The notes under the pieces: model-generated
Database searches by the model: none
The model's input: the letters and a program-made list of their open reading frames with translations, nothing else
Told to the model about the DNA's origin: nothing
Position numbers and translations under genes: made by a program
Assembly (NCBI GenBank): GCA_944389785.1
Contig: CALXNP010000006.1
Coordinates: forward strand, 1-47,989
Direction of reading: 5' to 3'
Length of the DNA stretch: 47,989 nucleotides
Origin: an uncultured Anaerobiospirillum sp.
GTDB lineage: Bacteria; Pseudomonadota; Gammaproteobacteria; Enterobacterales; Succinivibrionaceae
In this document: positions 34,857 to 44,344 of the stretch, piece after piece
Position numbering within the stretch: position 1 is the stretch's first letter
Layout: each line of letters begins with the position of its first letter

Positions 34857-35708
34857 ATGAATGCATCAAGTAAAAAGGTCAAGGTTATCACAGTTACTGG
34901 CGGTAAAGGTGGCGTGGGCAAGTCTAGCGTTTCATTAAATATAGCTGTAGCCTTGTGTATGCTTGGTAAAAAGGCTATGGTTTTTGATGCAGACTTAGGA
35001 CTTGCTAATATTGATGTTATGTTAGGTCTTAAGGTTTCTAAAAATTTAAGTAATGTATTAAAAGGCGAGTGTGAGCTTAAAGATATTATTCAAACAGGAC
35101 CTCACGGTGTGCGTATAGTGCCAGCATCTTCTGGTTTGAAAGAAATGGCAGAGCTGTCAGTTGCTGAACACTCAGGTTTAATTCGCTCTTTTTCTAGTTT
35201 AGATGAAGATATTGATTTTTTCATAGTAGATACAGCAGCTGGTATTTCTGATATGGTTTTATCGTTTTGTCGTGCTGCTCAAGATGTATTGATGGTTGTG
35301 TGCAATGAGGCAACTTCAGTTGCTGATGCTTATGCACAAATGAAGATTTTATCTAAAGATTATGGCATAAATCATTTTAAGATTTTAGCTAATCAAGTTC
35401 ACAGTGAAGAAGAGGGCAAGATAATGTTTGCTAAACTTTTAACTGTAACAAATAGATTTTTAGATGCAAGTATAGAATTAGTAGGCTGTATCCCTAGTGA
35501 TGCTAATATGAAATTAGCTTTACGTAAGAGATCATGTGTTGTTTCTTTATTCCCACGTAGTGCTGCGTCTATTGTTTTTACACAATTAGCTAAAAGCATG
35601 ATAAGATGGCCTGTGCCAAATACTGCGACAGGACATCTTGAGTTTTTTGTTGAAAATTTAATTAACTCAAATGGTACTAATGTAGAGCAAGAAGAACAAA
35701 ACGTGTAG
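34857..35708 (+). CDS. flhG: Flagellar number regulator FlhG/FleN (MinD-like ATPase)
   Basis: FlhG is a MinD/ParA-type ATPase that limits the number of polar flagella, by antagonising FlhF and the sigma54-dependent master activator. The deviant Walker A VTGGKGGVGKSSVSLN is at the N-terminus, followed by FDADLGLANIDVMLGLK and the Walker B FFIVDTAAGIS. The 283 residues are normal. It is followed 22 bp later by fliA, as in Vibrio and Pseudomonas. The RBS is weak (AAGGG about 12 nt before the ATG), which with the long leader suggests post-transcriptional control. Confidence 0.94.
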   Translation: MNASSKKVKVITVTGGKGGVGKSSVSLNIAVALCMLGKKAMVFDADLGLANIDVMLGLKVSKNLSNVLKGECELKDIIQTGPHGVRIVPASSGLKEMAELSVAEHSGLIRSFSSLDEDIDFFIVDTAAGISDMVLSFCRAAQDVLMVVCNEATSVADAYAQMKILSKDYGINHFKILANQVHSEEEGKIMFAKLLTVTNRFLDASIELVGCIPSDANMKLALRKRSCVVSLFPRSAASIVFTQLAKSMIRWPVPNTATGHLEFFVENLINSNGTNVEQEEQNV

Positions 35709-35730
35709 ATTTTATTAAGAAAGAACAAGC

Positions 35731-36471
35731 ATGGGAACAGCAAGAGGAGCAAAAGCATATCAATCTCAAATGAGAGATGATAGAGCAGAAAAAATAGAAA
35801 CCTATGCTCCATTAGTGAAAAGGATTGCACTACATTTGAAATCTAGGTTACCTCCTAGTGTAGAATTAGATGATCTAATTCAAAATGGTATGCTAGGATT
35901 ACTAGATGCAATAGCTCGTTATGATGAGTCACAAGGTGCTTCTTTTGTCACTTATGCAAGTTTAAGAATTAGAGGAGCAATGATAGATGACCTGCGTAGC
36001 CTAGAGTGGGCTCCACATAGTGTGTATAGTGCAGGCAGAAATATTGTTAATGCAACTCAGTTATTAACAAGCAAATTAGGTCGTGCTCCTAAAGACTCTG
36101 AATTAGCAGAACATCTTGATGTTACGCTAGATAATTTGCAAAAGCTCAAGGCAGAAGCTTCAGTAGCTCAAATTGTAAATGCAGAAGACTTAGGTGTTCC
36201 AGAAGATGTATATGCTGTTGATGGCGATAACTTCAATGAGAATCAGCCGCTAAACTCTTTATTTGGAGATAAGTTTAAAGAGTCTTTAGCTAAAGCTATT
36301 GAGGAGTTGCCTGAAAAAGAAAAGTTAATTTTATCTTTGTATTATACAGAGGAATTAAATTATAGAGAAATTGCTGCTATTTTAGATTTGTCTATAGGTA
36401 GAGTAAGTCAAATAGCATCTCAAGCTATTGATCATTTGAGACAAAAGCTTGCAGGGTGGATAGAACCTTAA
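35731..36471 (+). CDS. fliA: Flagellar sigma factor FliA (sigma28)
   Basis: FliA directs transcription of late flagellar and chemotaxis genes. Region 2 (YAPLVKRIALHLKSRLPPSVELDDLIQNGMLGLLDAI), region 3 (LGRAPKDSELAEHL) and region 4 with its helix-turn-helix (LNYREIAAILDLSIGRVSQIASQAIDHLR) are complete. The 246 residues are normal. The gene lies between flhG and cheY. I found no convincing sigma28 promoter in this window, so its targets may lie elsewhere or use a diverged consensus. Confidence 0.96.
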   Translation: MGTARGAKAYQSQMRDDRAEKIETYAPLVKRIALHLKSRLPPSVELDDLIQNGMLGLLDAIARYDESQGASFVTYASLRIRGAMIDDLRSLEWAPHSVYSAGRNIVNATQLLTSKLGRAPKDSELAEHLDVTLDNLQKLKAEASVAQIVNAEDLGVPEDVYAVDGDNFNENQPLNSLFGDKFKESLAKAIEELPEKEKLILSLYYTEELNYREIAAILDLSIGRVSQIASQAIDHLRQKLAGWIEP

Positions 36472-36548
36472 TAAAAATATATATTTTATTAAGTAATGTA
36501 CACTTGAATATTTTATAATGTGTCTATAATTTAATTGAATTTACTTGT

Positions 36549-36578
36549 GCTATTTTAAAAGATTTTTAGTAAAATAGC
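36549..36578 (+). terminator. Hairpin between fliA and cheY, possible terminator
   Basis: GCTATTTTA (36549-36557) pairs perfectly with TAAAATAGC (36570-36578) around a 12-nt loop and is followed by TTTAAT. It is AT-rich with a poor T run, so termination would be weak. It lies in the 212-bp gap in which the cheY promoter should also be. Confidence 0.4.
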
Positions 36579-36683
36579 TTTAATGTTGTATCTAGGTTAT
36601 ACTATAACTAGGTATATTGTGTTTGTGTTGAGCTGATGTTATTTAATATTAGCTTTTAAATATCCTGCGATAAGGAGCTCATC

Positions 36684-37073
36684 TTGGACAAGAATATCAA
36701 GATCTTAATTGTTGATGACTTTTCAACAATGCGTCGTATTATTAAAAATCTTTTACGCGATCTTGGCTATAACAACACATTTGAGGCAGATGATGGTTCA
36801 ACTGCATTGCCAATGCTGCTATCTGGTGATTATCAATTTGTTGTAACAGATTGGAATATGCCAATTATGCAAGGTATTGATTTGTTGAAGGAGATTCGTA
36901 AGAATCCAAAGCTTAAGTCATTGCCTGTATTAATGGTTACAGCAGAAGCAAAGCGCGAACAGATTATTGAAGCTGCTAAAGCTGGTGTGAATGGATATAT
37001 TGTTAAGCCATTTACAGCTGCTACTTTAAAAGAAAAGCTTGATAAGATTTTTGAGCGTGTTGATGGTGAATAA
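36684..37073 (+). CDS. cheY: Chemotaxis response regulator CheY
   Basis: Phospho-CheY binds the flagellar switch and alters rotation. The 129-residue receiver domain has the acidic pair D11/D12, the phospho-acceptor D56 (VVTDWNMP), T86 and K108 (IVKPF). The start is TTG at 36684 with AAGGAG 6 bp upstream; no ATG fits. It opens the cheYZAB-motCD-parC-parP run. The aromatic 'Tyr106' position is Tyr105 (GYIVKP). Confidence 0.96.
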   Translation: MDKNIKILIVDDFSTMRRIIKNLLRDLGYNNTFEADDGSTALPMLLSGDYQFVVTDWNMPIMQGIDLLKEIRKNPKLKSLPVLMVTAEAKREQIIEAAKAGVNGYIVKPFTAATLKEKLDKIFERVDGE

Positions 37074-37105
37074 TTAATAATAATTATAATGAATAGGAAC
37101 TTGAC

Positions 37106-37870
37106 ATGAGTGATGGTATTTCAAGCAAAGATTCTTTGATTACCCTTGAAGAAGCAAGAGAGCTTGTAGAGCTATTAGAAGTAGGCATGCAAGAAGAAGC
37201 TGATGCAAAGCTAATGTCTATTTATAGAGCATCAGAGCAAGATGTGTTTCTTGAGGTTGGAGCTTTAACTCGTGGATTGCATGATGCAATCAGGGATTTT
37301 GCGCACGATCCTAGATTAGAGGCCATTACGAATGTTGAGATGCCTGATGCTTCAGAGCGTTTACGCTATATTATTGAAATGACAGATAAGGCAGCTACTC
37401 GCACTTTAGATGCTGTTGATGCCTGTGCTCCAAAAGCTGATGAGCTGATTAAGTCTATTGAAAATCTGATGCCTATGTGGTCTAAGCTCATGCATGGTGA
37501 TATAGATAGATATGAGTTTGTGAAGCTATGTCATGACATAGATGACATGTTATTAATTACAAAAAAGAATGCAATGGAGTTGTCAAGTCAATTAACAGAA
37601 ATATTAATGGCACAAGATTATCAGGACTTAACAGGGCAAATGCTGCAAAAAGTTATTGGTCTAGTAGGTGAAGTTGAAGATAAATTAGTTTCTTTCTTGG
37701 TACGTGTTGCTCCTCTAACTAAGAAAATGGAAGAAGAGGGGGGTATCAGCGATCAACAAAGTGTGGATATTGAAGCTCAAGGTCCTGCTCTTAATAGACA
37801 GAAAGAAGCAAATATTGTTGCATCATCTCAAGATGAGGTTGATGATCTTCTTGCAAGTTTAGGCTTTTAA
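37106..37870 (+). CDS. cheZ: CheY phosphatase CheZ
   Basis: CheZ dephosphorylates CheY-P. The long helical hairpin carries the catalytic segment ILMAQDYQDLTGQMLQKVIGL (the conserved Asp and Gln). The C-terminal peptide SSQDEVDDLLASLGF is the CheY-binding amphipathic helix. The 254 residues compare with 214 in E. coli; the difference is in the N-terminus and the linker. It is 32 bp after cheY and 18 bp before cheA. Confidence 0.94.
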   Translation: MSDGISSKDSLITLEEARELVELLEVGMQEEADAKLMSIYRASEQDVFLEVGALTRGLHDAIRDFAHDPRLEAITNVEMPDASERLRYIIEMTDKAATRTLDAVDACAPKADELIKSIENLMPMWSKLMHGDIDRYEFVKLCHDIDDMLLITKKNAMELSSQLTEILMAQDYQDLTGQMLQKVIGLVGEVEDKLVSFLVRVAPLTKKMEEEGGISDQQSVDIEAQGPALNRQKEANIVASSQDEVDDLLASLGF

Positions 37871-37888
37871 CAATAAAGGAGTTTAAGA

Positions 37889-40072
37889 ATGGATGAGGAA
37901 ATTCTGCAGGACTTTCTGGTAGAAGCCGGCGAAATTATAGAAAAATTAGATGAGCAATTGGTTCAAATTGAAAAAGAACCAGATAATAAAGATTTATTAA
38001 ATGCTATTTTCAGAAGTTTCCATACTGTAAAAGGCGGTGCAGGCTTTTTAGAGCTTACAGAACTTGTTGATATTTGTCATGCTGCTGAAAATGTGTTCGA
38101 TATGCTAAGAAATGGCAATATCAGCATGAGCCCAGTTCTCATGGATGCTGTTTTGCAAGCATATGATGAAATTAGAACAATGTTTAATGCAGTGCAGAAT
38201 CGCGAGAGTTTAGTAGCTGCTCCTGCTGAACTAATTCAGATTTTGCATGATATTGCAGATGGTAAGGTTGGTGCAGAAGAAGAAAGTAGTGCACCTGCAC
38301 CTAGTAATACACAAGAGCAACCTAATGAGTTGGTTCAAGATATACAATCAATGGTTGCACCTGTAGAAGAAGCTCCTCAAGCAACTAAAAAAGATAATCA
38401 AAATCGCTCAATTGATGATATTACAGAGGATGAGTTTGAAGCTTTATTAGATCAGTTACATGGTAAAGGCAAGGCTCCTGGTTCTGAAAAAGATAAAGCT
38501 AGTGCAAGCGCTGCTAGTGCAGATACTAAAGCTGCAGGCAGTGATAATATCACAGAAGAAGAGTTTGAAGTTTTATTAGATCAATTACATGGTAAGGGTA
38601 AGGCTCCTGGTAAAGAAAATTCAGTTGCTGATGAGACAGATGCTGATTTTGATAAGATGCTGGCAGATGCCAATAGTAATGCAGCCTCAAAAGAATTAAA
38701 GATAGCTAGTGAAGATGAGTTTAAAAAAGCAAATGAAGCTATTGCTGCTGCTAAAGAACAAGCTGCTGCTAAGGCACAAGCTAGCACTGTAGCAAAGCCA
38801 TCTGCACCTGCTGCAGCACCTGCAACTCCTGCAGCTAAAACTAACGCTGCATCTAAAGCAACTACAACTCCTGCTGCATCTGAAGTTGAAACTACTGTAC
38901 GTGTAGATACTAAGGTACTAGACGATATCATGAATATGGTGGGTGAGCTAGTTTTAGTACGTAATCGTTTATTAAGTATTGCAGCTCATAGATCAGATCA
39001 AGAAATGAGTAAAGTTATTGCAAATCTTGATGTAGTTACAGGTGATCTTCAAGGTGCTGTAATGAAAACTCGTATGCAGCCTATCAAGAAAGTTTTTGGT
39101 CGTTTCCCTCGTGTGGTACGTGATTTAGCTCGCAAGTTAGGCAAAAAGATCGATTTACGTATGGAGGGTGAAGATACTGAGCTTGATAAGAACTTAGTAG
39201 ATGCACTTGCTGATCCTATGGTACACATGGTTAGAAATTGTTGTGACCATGGTATTGAATTGCCAGAAGAGAGAGTTAAAAAAGGTAAGCCAGAATTAGG
39301 TAGCGTAATTTTATCAGCAGTTCAGCAAGGTGATCATATCTTACTATCTATTAAAGATGATGGTGCAGGTATGGATCCTAATAAATTGCGTCAAGTTGCG
39401 GTTAGAAAGGGAGTGCTTGATGAGGAGGCTGCTGCTCGTATTTCAGATGAAGAGGCTCTAAACCTAATTTTTGCACCAGGTTTCTCAACTAATACTGTGG
39501 TTACTGATATTTCAGGCCGTGGTGTTGGTATGGACGTAGTAAAAACTAATATTTCAAAACTTAACGGTTCTGTAAGAGTTTTATCTAAGTTAGGTGAAGG
39601 TAGTACTATTGAAATTAAGGTGCCATTAACCTTAGCAATCTTACCTACATTAATGATTTCTATTTCAGATAGAACCTTTGCATTACCTCTAACTTCTGTA
39701 TCTGAAATTTTCTATCTATCCTTAGATGCAATGCGTAATGTTGATGGTTTAAATACTATTGTTATACGTGATAAGGCTGTACCTTTATTCTTCTTAAAGC
39801 AATGGTTTGAAAATAAAGGTATTGAAGAGTATCTAAAAGATGAAAAAGTACATATTGTACTAGTACAGGTAGCTGCTGATCAGTTAGTTGGTTTTGTAGT
39901 AGATGATCTTTTAGGTCAAGAAGAAGTTGTTATTAAGCCTCTTGATAATGCTTTAAGACATACACCTGGTATGGCAGGTGCAACAGTAACATCAGATGGT
40001 GGTATAGCTCTAATTTTAGATATACCTGGTTTAATTAGAACATATGCACATAAGAGTATAAATCGTTTTTAG
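37889..40072 (+). CDS. cheA: Chemotaxis histidine kinase CheA
   Basis: CheA phosphorylates CheY and CheB in response to receptors. Domain order: Hpt P1 (about 1-110) with phospho-acceptor H45 in FRSFHTVKGGAGF; a long acidic, alanine-rich linker holding two near-identical 20-residue repeats (TEDEFEALLDQLHGKGKAPG near 180, TEEEFEVLLDQLHGKGKAPG near 224) that may bind CheY/CheB; dimerisation P3 (about 335-400); ATPase P4 with HMVRNCCDHGIE, DDGAGMD and GRGVGMDVV; and a CheW-like P5 at the end. The 727 residues fit Pseudomonas-type CheA. It starts 18 bp after cheZ and ends 8 bp before cheB. Confidence 0.96.
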   Translation: MDEEILQDFLVEAGEIIEKLDEQLVQIEKEPDNKDLLNAIFRSFHTVKGGAGFLELTELVDICHAAENVFDMLRNGNISMSPVLMDAVLQAYDEIRTMFNAVQNRESLVAAPAELIQILHDIADGKVGAEEESSAPAPSNTQEQPNELVQDIQSMVAPVEEAPQATKKDNQNRSIDDITEDEFEALLDQLHGKGKAPGSEKDKASASAASADTKAAGSDNITEEEFEVLLDQLHGKGKAPGKENSVADETDADFDKMLADANSNAASKELKIASEDEFKKANEAIAAAKEQAAAKAQASTVAKPSAPAAAPATPAAKTNAASKATTTPAASEVETTVRVDTKVLDDIMNMVGELVLVRNRLLSIAAHRSDQEMSKVIANLDVVTGDLQGAVMKTRMQPIKKVFGRFPRVVRDLARKLGKKIDLRMEGEDTELDKNLVDALADPMVHMVRNCCDHGIELPEERVKKGKPELGSVILSAVQQGDHILLSIKDDGAGMDPNKLRQVAVRKGVLDEEAAARISDEEALNLIFAPGFSTNTVVTDISGRGVGMDVVKTNISKLNGSVRVLSKLGEGSTIEIKVPLTLAILPTLMISISDRTFALPLTSVSEIFYLSLDAMRNVDGLNTIVIRDKAVPLFFLKQWFENKGIEEYLKDEKVHIVLVQVAADQLVGFVVDDLLGQEEVVIKPLDNALRHTPGMAGATVTSDGGIALILDIPGLIRTYAHKSINRF

Positions 40073-40080
40073 GTTAAGCT

Positions 40081-41463
40081 ATGGCGATAAAGGTATTAAT
40101 AGTGGATGATTCAACCTTTTTTAGAAAAAGGTTGAATGAAATTATAAAAGGTGACTTAGACCTCGAGGTTGTTGGTGAGGCTAAGGATGGTAAAGAGGGT
40201 GTTGAGCTTACTAAGAAACTACGACCTGATGTTATTACTATGGACGTAGAAATGCCCGTTATGGATGGCATAACTGCAGTTAAGCAAATTATGCAAGAGT
40301 GCCCTACACCTATTTTAATGTTCTCATCATTAACTTATGAAGGAGCAAATTCAACATTTAAGGCTTTAGAAGCTGGTGCTGTTGATTTTATGCTCAAAAA
40401 TTTTGATGATATTGCACATAAAAGAGAAGATGCTTTTAGAGAACTAAGAAATAGTATTAAGGCTGTATCTCGCTCAAGAGTCACAAGAAAATCAGCTACA
40501 CCAACTAATAGTGCAGCTGTTTATAATGCTTCTAGCAGAACTACAACAACTACAACATCAAGTTTAAGATCAACTTCTTCTAGTTTTAGTAGTTCTCGTG
40601 GTCTTGATAGTGGTTTAAGAAATACAACAAGTTCTACAAGTGGTCGTTTTACTTCAACTACTAGAACAACAACTACAACAGCAAGTCCTCGTTCTAGTTT
40701 TGCTACAGGCTCAAGTGCAGTAAAATCTACATCAAGTTATAGTGGCTCAAGTGTAACTTCAAGTTCTGCTCAAAAAGCTTTAGATAGGATCAATGATTTA
40801 CTTGGTTCTGTAGATAGAGGTCGTCCTGCAGCTGCAATGAATTTTACTTTTGGCGATCATAAAAATGAAACTACAGTATACAGACGCTCAGGTAAGGTGC
40901 ATGATATTGTAGTAATAGGTAGTTCAACTGGTGGTCCTATTGCTTTACAAGGTGTTATTCCTAAGCTACCTCCATTAAAAGTGCCTTTAGTAGTAATTCA
41001 GCACATGCCTGCTGCTTTTACTACAACCTTTGCAGCTAGACTTAATAATATGTCTCAAAATAAGGTTGTAGAAATTCAAGACGGTGATGTTTTAGAACCA
41101 GGTACTTGTTATATTGCTCCTGGTGGTATGCAGCTTATCTTTGAAAAAGTAGGTGGTAAGACTAAAGCTAGAGTGATCAAAGGAGATAATAGATTAGTTT
41201 ATCATCCTTGTGTTGATGTTAGTTTTGCTTCTATTGCTCAAATTTATGGTGGTAGAGTTTTAGCTATTATTTTAACAGGTATGGGCTCTGATGGCTGTGA
41301 GGGCTGCCGTATGTTAAAACGTAATGGTGCTGTAATTTTTGCTCAAAATGAAGATACTTGTGTTGTATATGGCATGCCACAGGCCGTTGTGAATGCAGGT
41401 ATAGCAGACCAAATATTACCAATAGATCAAATCGCTTCTTGCATTACAGAAGAATTAAAATAA
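40081..41463 (+). CDS. cheB: Chemoreceptor methylesterase CheB
   Basis: CheB removes methyl groups from, and deamidates, chemoreceptors to reset adaptation. The receiver domain has D9/D10 and phospho-acceptor D55 (TMDVEMP). The C-terminal esterase has the catalytic Ser in VIGSSTGGPIAL, the His in VIQHMPAAFT and the Asp in ILTGMGSDG. The 460 residues are about 110 more than E. coli CheB. The excess is a Ser/Thr/Arg-rich low-complexity linker (about residues 138-235, with runs of Thr and Ser). The catalytic domains look intact. Confidence 0.95.
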   Translation: MAIKVLIVDDSTFFRKRLNEIIKGDLDLEVVGEAKDGKEGVELTKKLRPDVITMDVEMPVMDGITAVKQIMQECPTPILMFSSLTYEGANSTFKALEAGAVDFMLKNFDDIAHKREDAFRELRNSIKAVSRSRVTRKSATPTNSAAVYNASSRTTTTTTSSLRSTSSSFSSSRGLDSGLRNTTSSTSGRFTSTTRTTTTTASPRSSFATGSSAVKSTSSYSGSSVTSSSAQKALDRINDLLGSVDRGRPAAAMNFTFGDHKNETTVYRRSGKVHDIVVIGSSTGGPIALQGVIPKLPPLKVPLVVIQHMPAAFTTTFAARLNNMSQNKVVEIQDGDVLEPGTCYIAPGGMQLIFEKVGGKTKARVIKGDNRLVYHPCVDVSFASIAQIYGGRVLAIILTGMGSDGCEGCRMLKRNGAVIFAQNEDTCVVYGMPQAVVNAGIADQILPIDQIASCITEELK

Positions 41464-41475
41464 GGAGCTCAAAGT

Positions 41476-42219
41476 ATGAATTTACTTGGTGTGTTTTTAG
41501 GTATTGGCTGTATTATCCTTACCATGGTGCTTGAGGGTACTCACCCTACAGCTTTGATTAATTTGCCTGCGTTTATTATTGTAGTAGGTACAACAGTTTG
41601 CTGTACTTTAGTGCAATTTTCTATTTCTGATATTTTAGGTGCAGCAAAGTCTTTTTTGTGGATTATTGTACCTCCACGCTTAAATCTTGTATCACAAGCT
41701 GAGTTCTTGACAGGTATTTCAACTACAGCAAGACAACAAGGCTTATTAGCTTTAGAAAGTTCTATTGGTAGTGCTAATGATGAATACACCAGAACTGGTA
41801 TCTTAATGATAGTAGACGGTGTAGACAAGCAAACATTATCTTTATTATTAGAAAATGCTATTGATATTGAGCAAGCTAAACTTGAGGTAAATGCTAAATA
41901 CTTTGAGTCTTTAGGTGGTTATTCTCCTACTATGGGTATTATTGGTGCGGTGCTTGGTTTGATTCATGCTATGTCATTGCTAGATAAACCTGACTTACTT
42001 GGTCCTGCTATTGCTGTGGCTTTCGTGGCAACAATTTATGGTCTGGTTTTAGCAAACTTAATTGCTATTCCTGCTTCAAATAGAATTAGAGCTATTAACA
42101 GTCAAATGGCTATGTATAAATATATGACATTAGAAGCTTTAGTTTCAATTGCTGCAGGTGAGCATACAATGATGTTAAAGCGTCGTGTATCATTATTTAC
42201 AGGCAAGAGTCCTGAATAG
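41476..42219 (+). CDS. motC: Flagellar stator protein MotC (MotA family)
   Basis: MotA-family proteins form the ring of the proton-driven stator. The 247 residues have four membrane helices. The second half has the family signature GGYSPTMGIIGAVLGLIHAM and AIAVAFVATIYGLVLANLIAIP. The position after cheB and before motD is that of motC in Pseudomonas. RBS AAGGAG is 9 bp before the start. A second stator pair (MotAB) may be encoded elsewhere; the window cannot show that. Confidence 0.93.
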   Translation: MNLLGVFLGIGCIILTMVLEGTHPTALINLPAFIIVVGTTVCCTLVQFSISDILGAAKSFLWIIVPPRLNLVSQAEFLTGISTTARQQGLLALESSIGSANDEYTRTGILMIVDGVDKQTLSLLLENAIDIEQAKLEVNAKYFESLGGYSPTMGIIGAVLGLIHAMSLLDKPDLLGPAIAVAFVATIYGLVLANLIAIPASNRIRAINSQMAMYKYMTLEALVSIAAGEHTMMLKRRVSLFTGKSPE

Positions 42220-42242
42220 TAATAAAAAGGCAGGTATAGATT

Positions 42243-43397
42243 ATGAAAAAAGCTCCTAAAGGTCACGAAAACCTAGAACGCTGGCTTGTGTCATATTCTG
42301 ATTTTATGACCTTGATTTTTGCTGTGTTCGTTGTGCTATATTCATTTGCTATGACAAAGCAATCTGAGTCTACAGTTTTAGTAAGAGGTGTAGTACAAGC
42401 TTTTACTGAAATTGGTTTTATTCCATCTGTACCTGGCATTATTACTCTACCAGGTCCTATTGCTAAGGATTTAAATAGCCAATCATTTTCAGCTGCAAGT
42501 TCTGCAAGTGAGCAAGTAAACTCACCTGCTTCAGGTGCTGGTGGTGTAATGGACTTTGGTATTAATGCAAGTACTGACACTGTAGCTGAAATGGTAGAAA
42601 ACACTGATGATATCAACAGTGTTGAAGGCAATATGCTAGAAAGTGAGGTTGAAAACCCAACTCAAGGCAATCAAGTTAAAAATTATGATACTCAAGCCTA
42701 CAAAGATAATGCTGTAGGTGATGGTGGCAATAATCAAGGTCAAAATCCTGAAACTATAAATGATGGTGCTCAAGGTCCTGCCCAAGTAGATACAACAGGT
42801 GAGGGCATTCAAGGCAGTCCATTTGATAGTATTAAAAAGTCAATATCAGAAAGTATTACAGATACTGGCTTACAAAATGATATTGCTGTAGATGAAGATC
42901 CAAGATGGCTTACAATTCATGTTAACTCATCTTTGCTTTTTGCTCAGGGTTCATCATCTGTTTTAAGCAATGCTAAGCCTGTAATTGAGCAAATAGGTCG
43001 AGCTATTGCTAAAATTAACAATTATGTAAGAGTAAGAGGTTATACTGATAATCAATTTATTCCTAATGGTATTTATAAAAATACTTGGGACTTATCAGCA
43101 GCACGTGCTACTTCTGTGTTAGAGCTTTTAGTTAAAAATGGTGTTGATCCTACACGTTTGGCTATTGAGGGCTATGGTCAATACTCTCCATTTTACTCAA
43201 ATTCAACTAAGGCTGGTCAAGCTCAAAACAGACGTGTAGTGATTGCTATTTCTCGTTACGCAATTTCACCAAATCCTCTTGAAGTGGTTGAGGGTGATGG
43301 TACAGATGCTATCTTAACTCCAACTCAAATTAAAGCAGGTTCAAATGAGCTTGAGTTAAAGCGTAATGCTGATGGTAGTGTTGATTTTAATTTATAA
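42243..43397 (+). CDS. motD: Flagellar stator protein MotD (MotB family)
   Basis: The N-terminal plug and helix RWLVSYSDFMTLIFAVFVVLYSFAM contains the proton-carrying Asp (D20). A long Gly/Gln/Asn-rich acidic linker (about 75-205) follows. The C-terminal OmpA-like domain (about 215-350, with VRVRGYTDNQFIPNG, LSAARATSVLELL and IEGYGQYSP) anchors the stator to peptidoglycan. The 384 residues are longer than Pseudomonas MotD (296) because of the linker. It lies 23 bp after motC. Confidence 0.94.
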   Translation: MKKAPKGHENLERWLVSYSDFMTLIFAVFVVLYSFAMTKQSESTVLVRGVVQAFTEIGFIPSVPGIITLPGPIAKDLNSQSFSAASSASEQVNSPASGAGGVMDFGINASTDTVAEMVENTDDINSVEGNMLESEVENPTQGNQVKNYDTQAYKDNAVGDGGNNQGQNPETINDGAQGPAQVDTTGEGIQGSPFDSIKKSISESITDTGLQNDIAVDEDPRWLTIHVNSSLLFAQGSSSVLSNAKPVIEQIGRAIAKINNYVRVRGYTDNQFIPNGIYKNTWDLSAARATSVLELLVKNGVDPTRLAIEGYGQYSPFYSNSTKAGQAQNRRVVIAISRYAISPNPLEVVEGDGTDAILTPTQIKAGSNELELKRNADGSVDFNL

Positions 43398-43411
43398 AAA
43401 AGGGGTTTAGT

Positions 43412-44344
43412 TTGTTAGTTTGGTCTGTTGCTAGCCAAAAAGGAGGCGTAGGTAAAACAACTACTGTAGCCTCTTTAGCAGGCTGGATGCAAAAAGAGCA
43501 TTTGAGAGTATTAGTTATTGATACTGATCCACATGCATCACTTACAAGTTATTTGGGCTTTGAAGATGTTAATTTAGAGCATAATCTTTATGAACTATAT
43601 GCCACACCTAACTTAGATAGAGATTTTGTGTTAAATGCTATTACAAGAACTAACTTTCAGGGACTTGATCTAATAGCCTCCTCTATGACTTTAGCTACTA
43701 TTGATAGAAAACTATCAGGACGAGTAGGTGTGGGGCGTATTTTAGCTAATGCTTTAAAGCTTATTGAAGATTGTTATGATATTGTCATTATCGATTGTCC
43801 GCCTGTTTTAGGTGCTTTGATGGTGAATGCTTTATTTGCTTCAACTTTAGTATTAGTTCCAACACAAACTGAATTTTTAGCTTTAAAAGGTCTTGAGGGT
43901 ATGATACGTACTTTTAAGATTATGAATCAAGTAGATAATGATGAAGGTATTGATTATACTATCATACCTACAATGTTTGATAAGAGAACTAAAGCATCAG
44001 TTAAAAGTTTAGATATATTATATGAGAATTATCAAAATAGGGTATGGAAAAGCTGCATTCCTATAGATACCAAGTTTAGAGAGTCAAGTGCAAGGCGTGT
44101 ACCACTACCTATTATGGATGCTTTTTCACGTGGCTCATTAGCATATAGAGAGCTTTTTACTAAACTTATAGCATATGAATTAGATAAGCATCCACATTTA
44201 GTTACACCAGCAAGTGCTTCTATTTTATCTAATGATGATGAAGATGAGGTTGTGTCTGAAGATGTAAGCTTGAATAAAGCTGATATAGTAGCTAAGAGTG
44301 TTGCTGACATGGTCAGTTTAAATACAACAAAAGGAGCTGATTAA
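43412..44344 (+). CDS. parC: ParC, ParA-like ATPase for polar chemotaxis arrays
   Basis: This is the ParA-family ATPase of chemotaxis clusters that anchors signalling arrays at the flagellated pole; it is unrelated to topoisomerase ParC. The N-terminus LVWSVASQKGGVGKTTTVASLAG is typical, with the deviant Walker A; DTDPHASLTSYLG and IVIIDCPPVLGALMVNAL are further ParA motifs. The start is TTG at 43412, preceded by AGGGG at 6 bp. Its stop overlaps the start of parP by one base. The acidic tail (about 270-310) is not part of the ATPase fold. Confidence 0.9.
   Translation: MLVWSVASQKGGVGKTTTVASLAGWMQKEHLRVLVIDTDPHASLTSYLGFEDVNLEHNLYELYATPNLDRDFVLNAITRTNFQGLDLIASSMTLATIDRKLSGRVGVGRILANALKLIEDCYDIVIIDCPPVLGALMVNALFASTLVLVPTQTEFLALKGLEGMIRTFKIMNQVDNDEGIDYTIIPTMFDKRTKASVKSLDILYENYQNRVWKSCIPIDTKFRESSARRVPLPIMDAFSRGSLAYRELFTKLIAYELDKHPHLVTPASASILSNDDEDEVVSEDVSLNKADIVAKSVADMVSLNTTKGAD

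Noticed and set aside
36668-36683. TGCGATAA before cheY as a sigma28 -10 element
   Set aside because: There is no TAAA at the right distance, and the bases form the RBS context of the TTG start.
38581-38931. An alanine/valine-rich minus-strand frame inside cheA
   Set aside because: It mirrors the alanine-rich linker of CheA and has no independent support.
42234-42249. AGGTATAGATTATGAA just before motD, close to the flagellin sigma54 box
   Set aside because: The -12 GC is missing and the segment overlaps the motD start codon; it is the RBS region.
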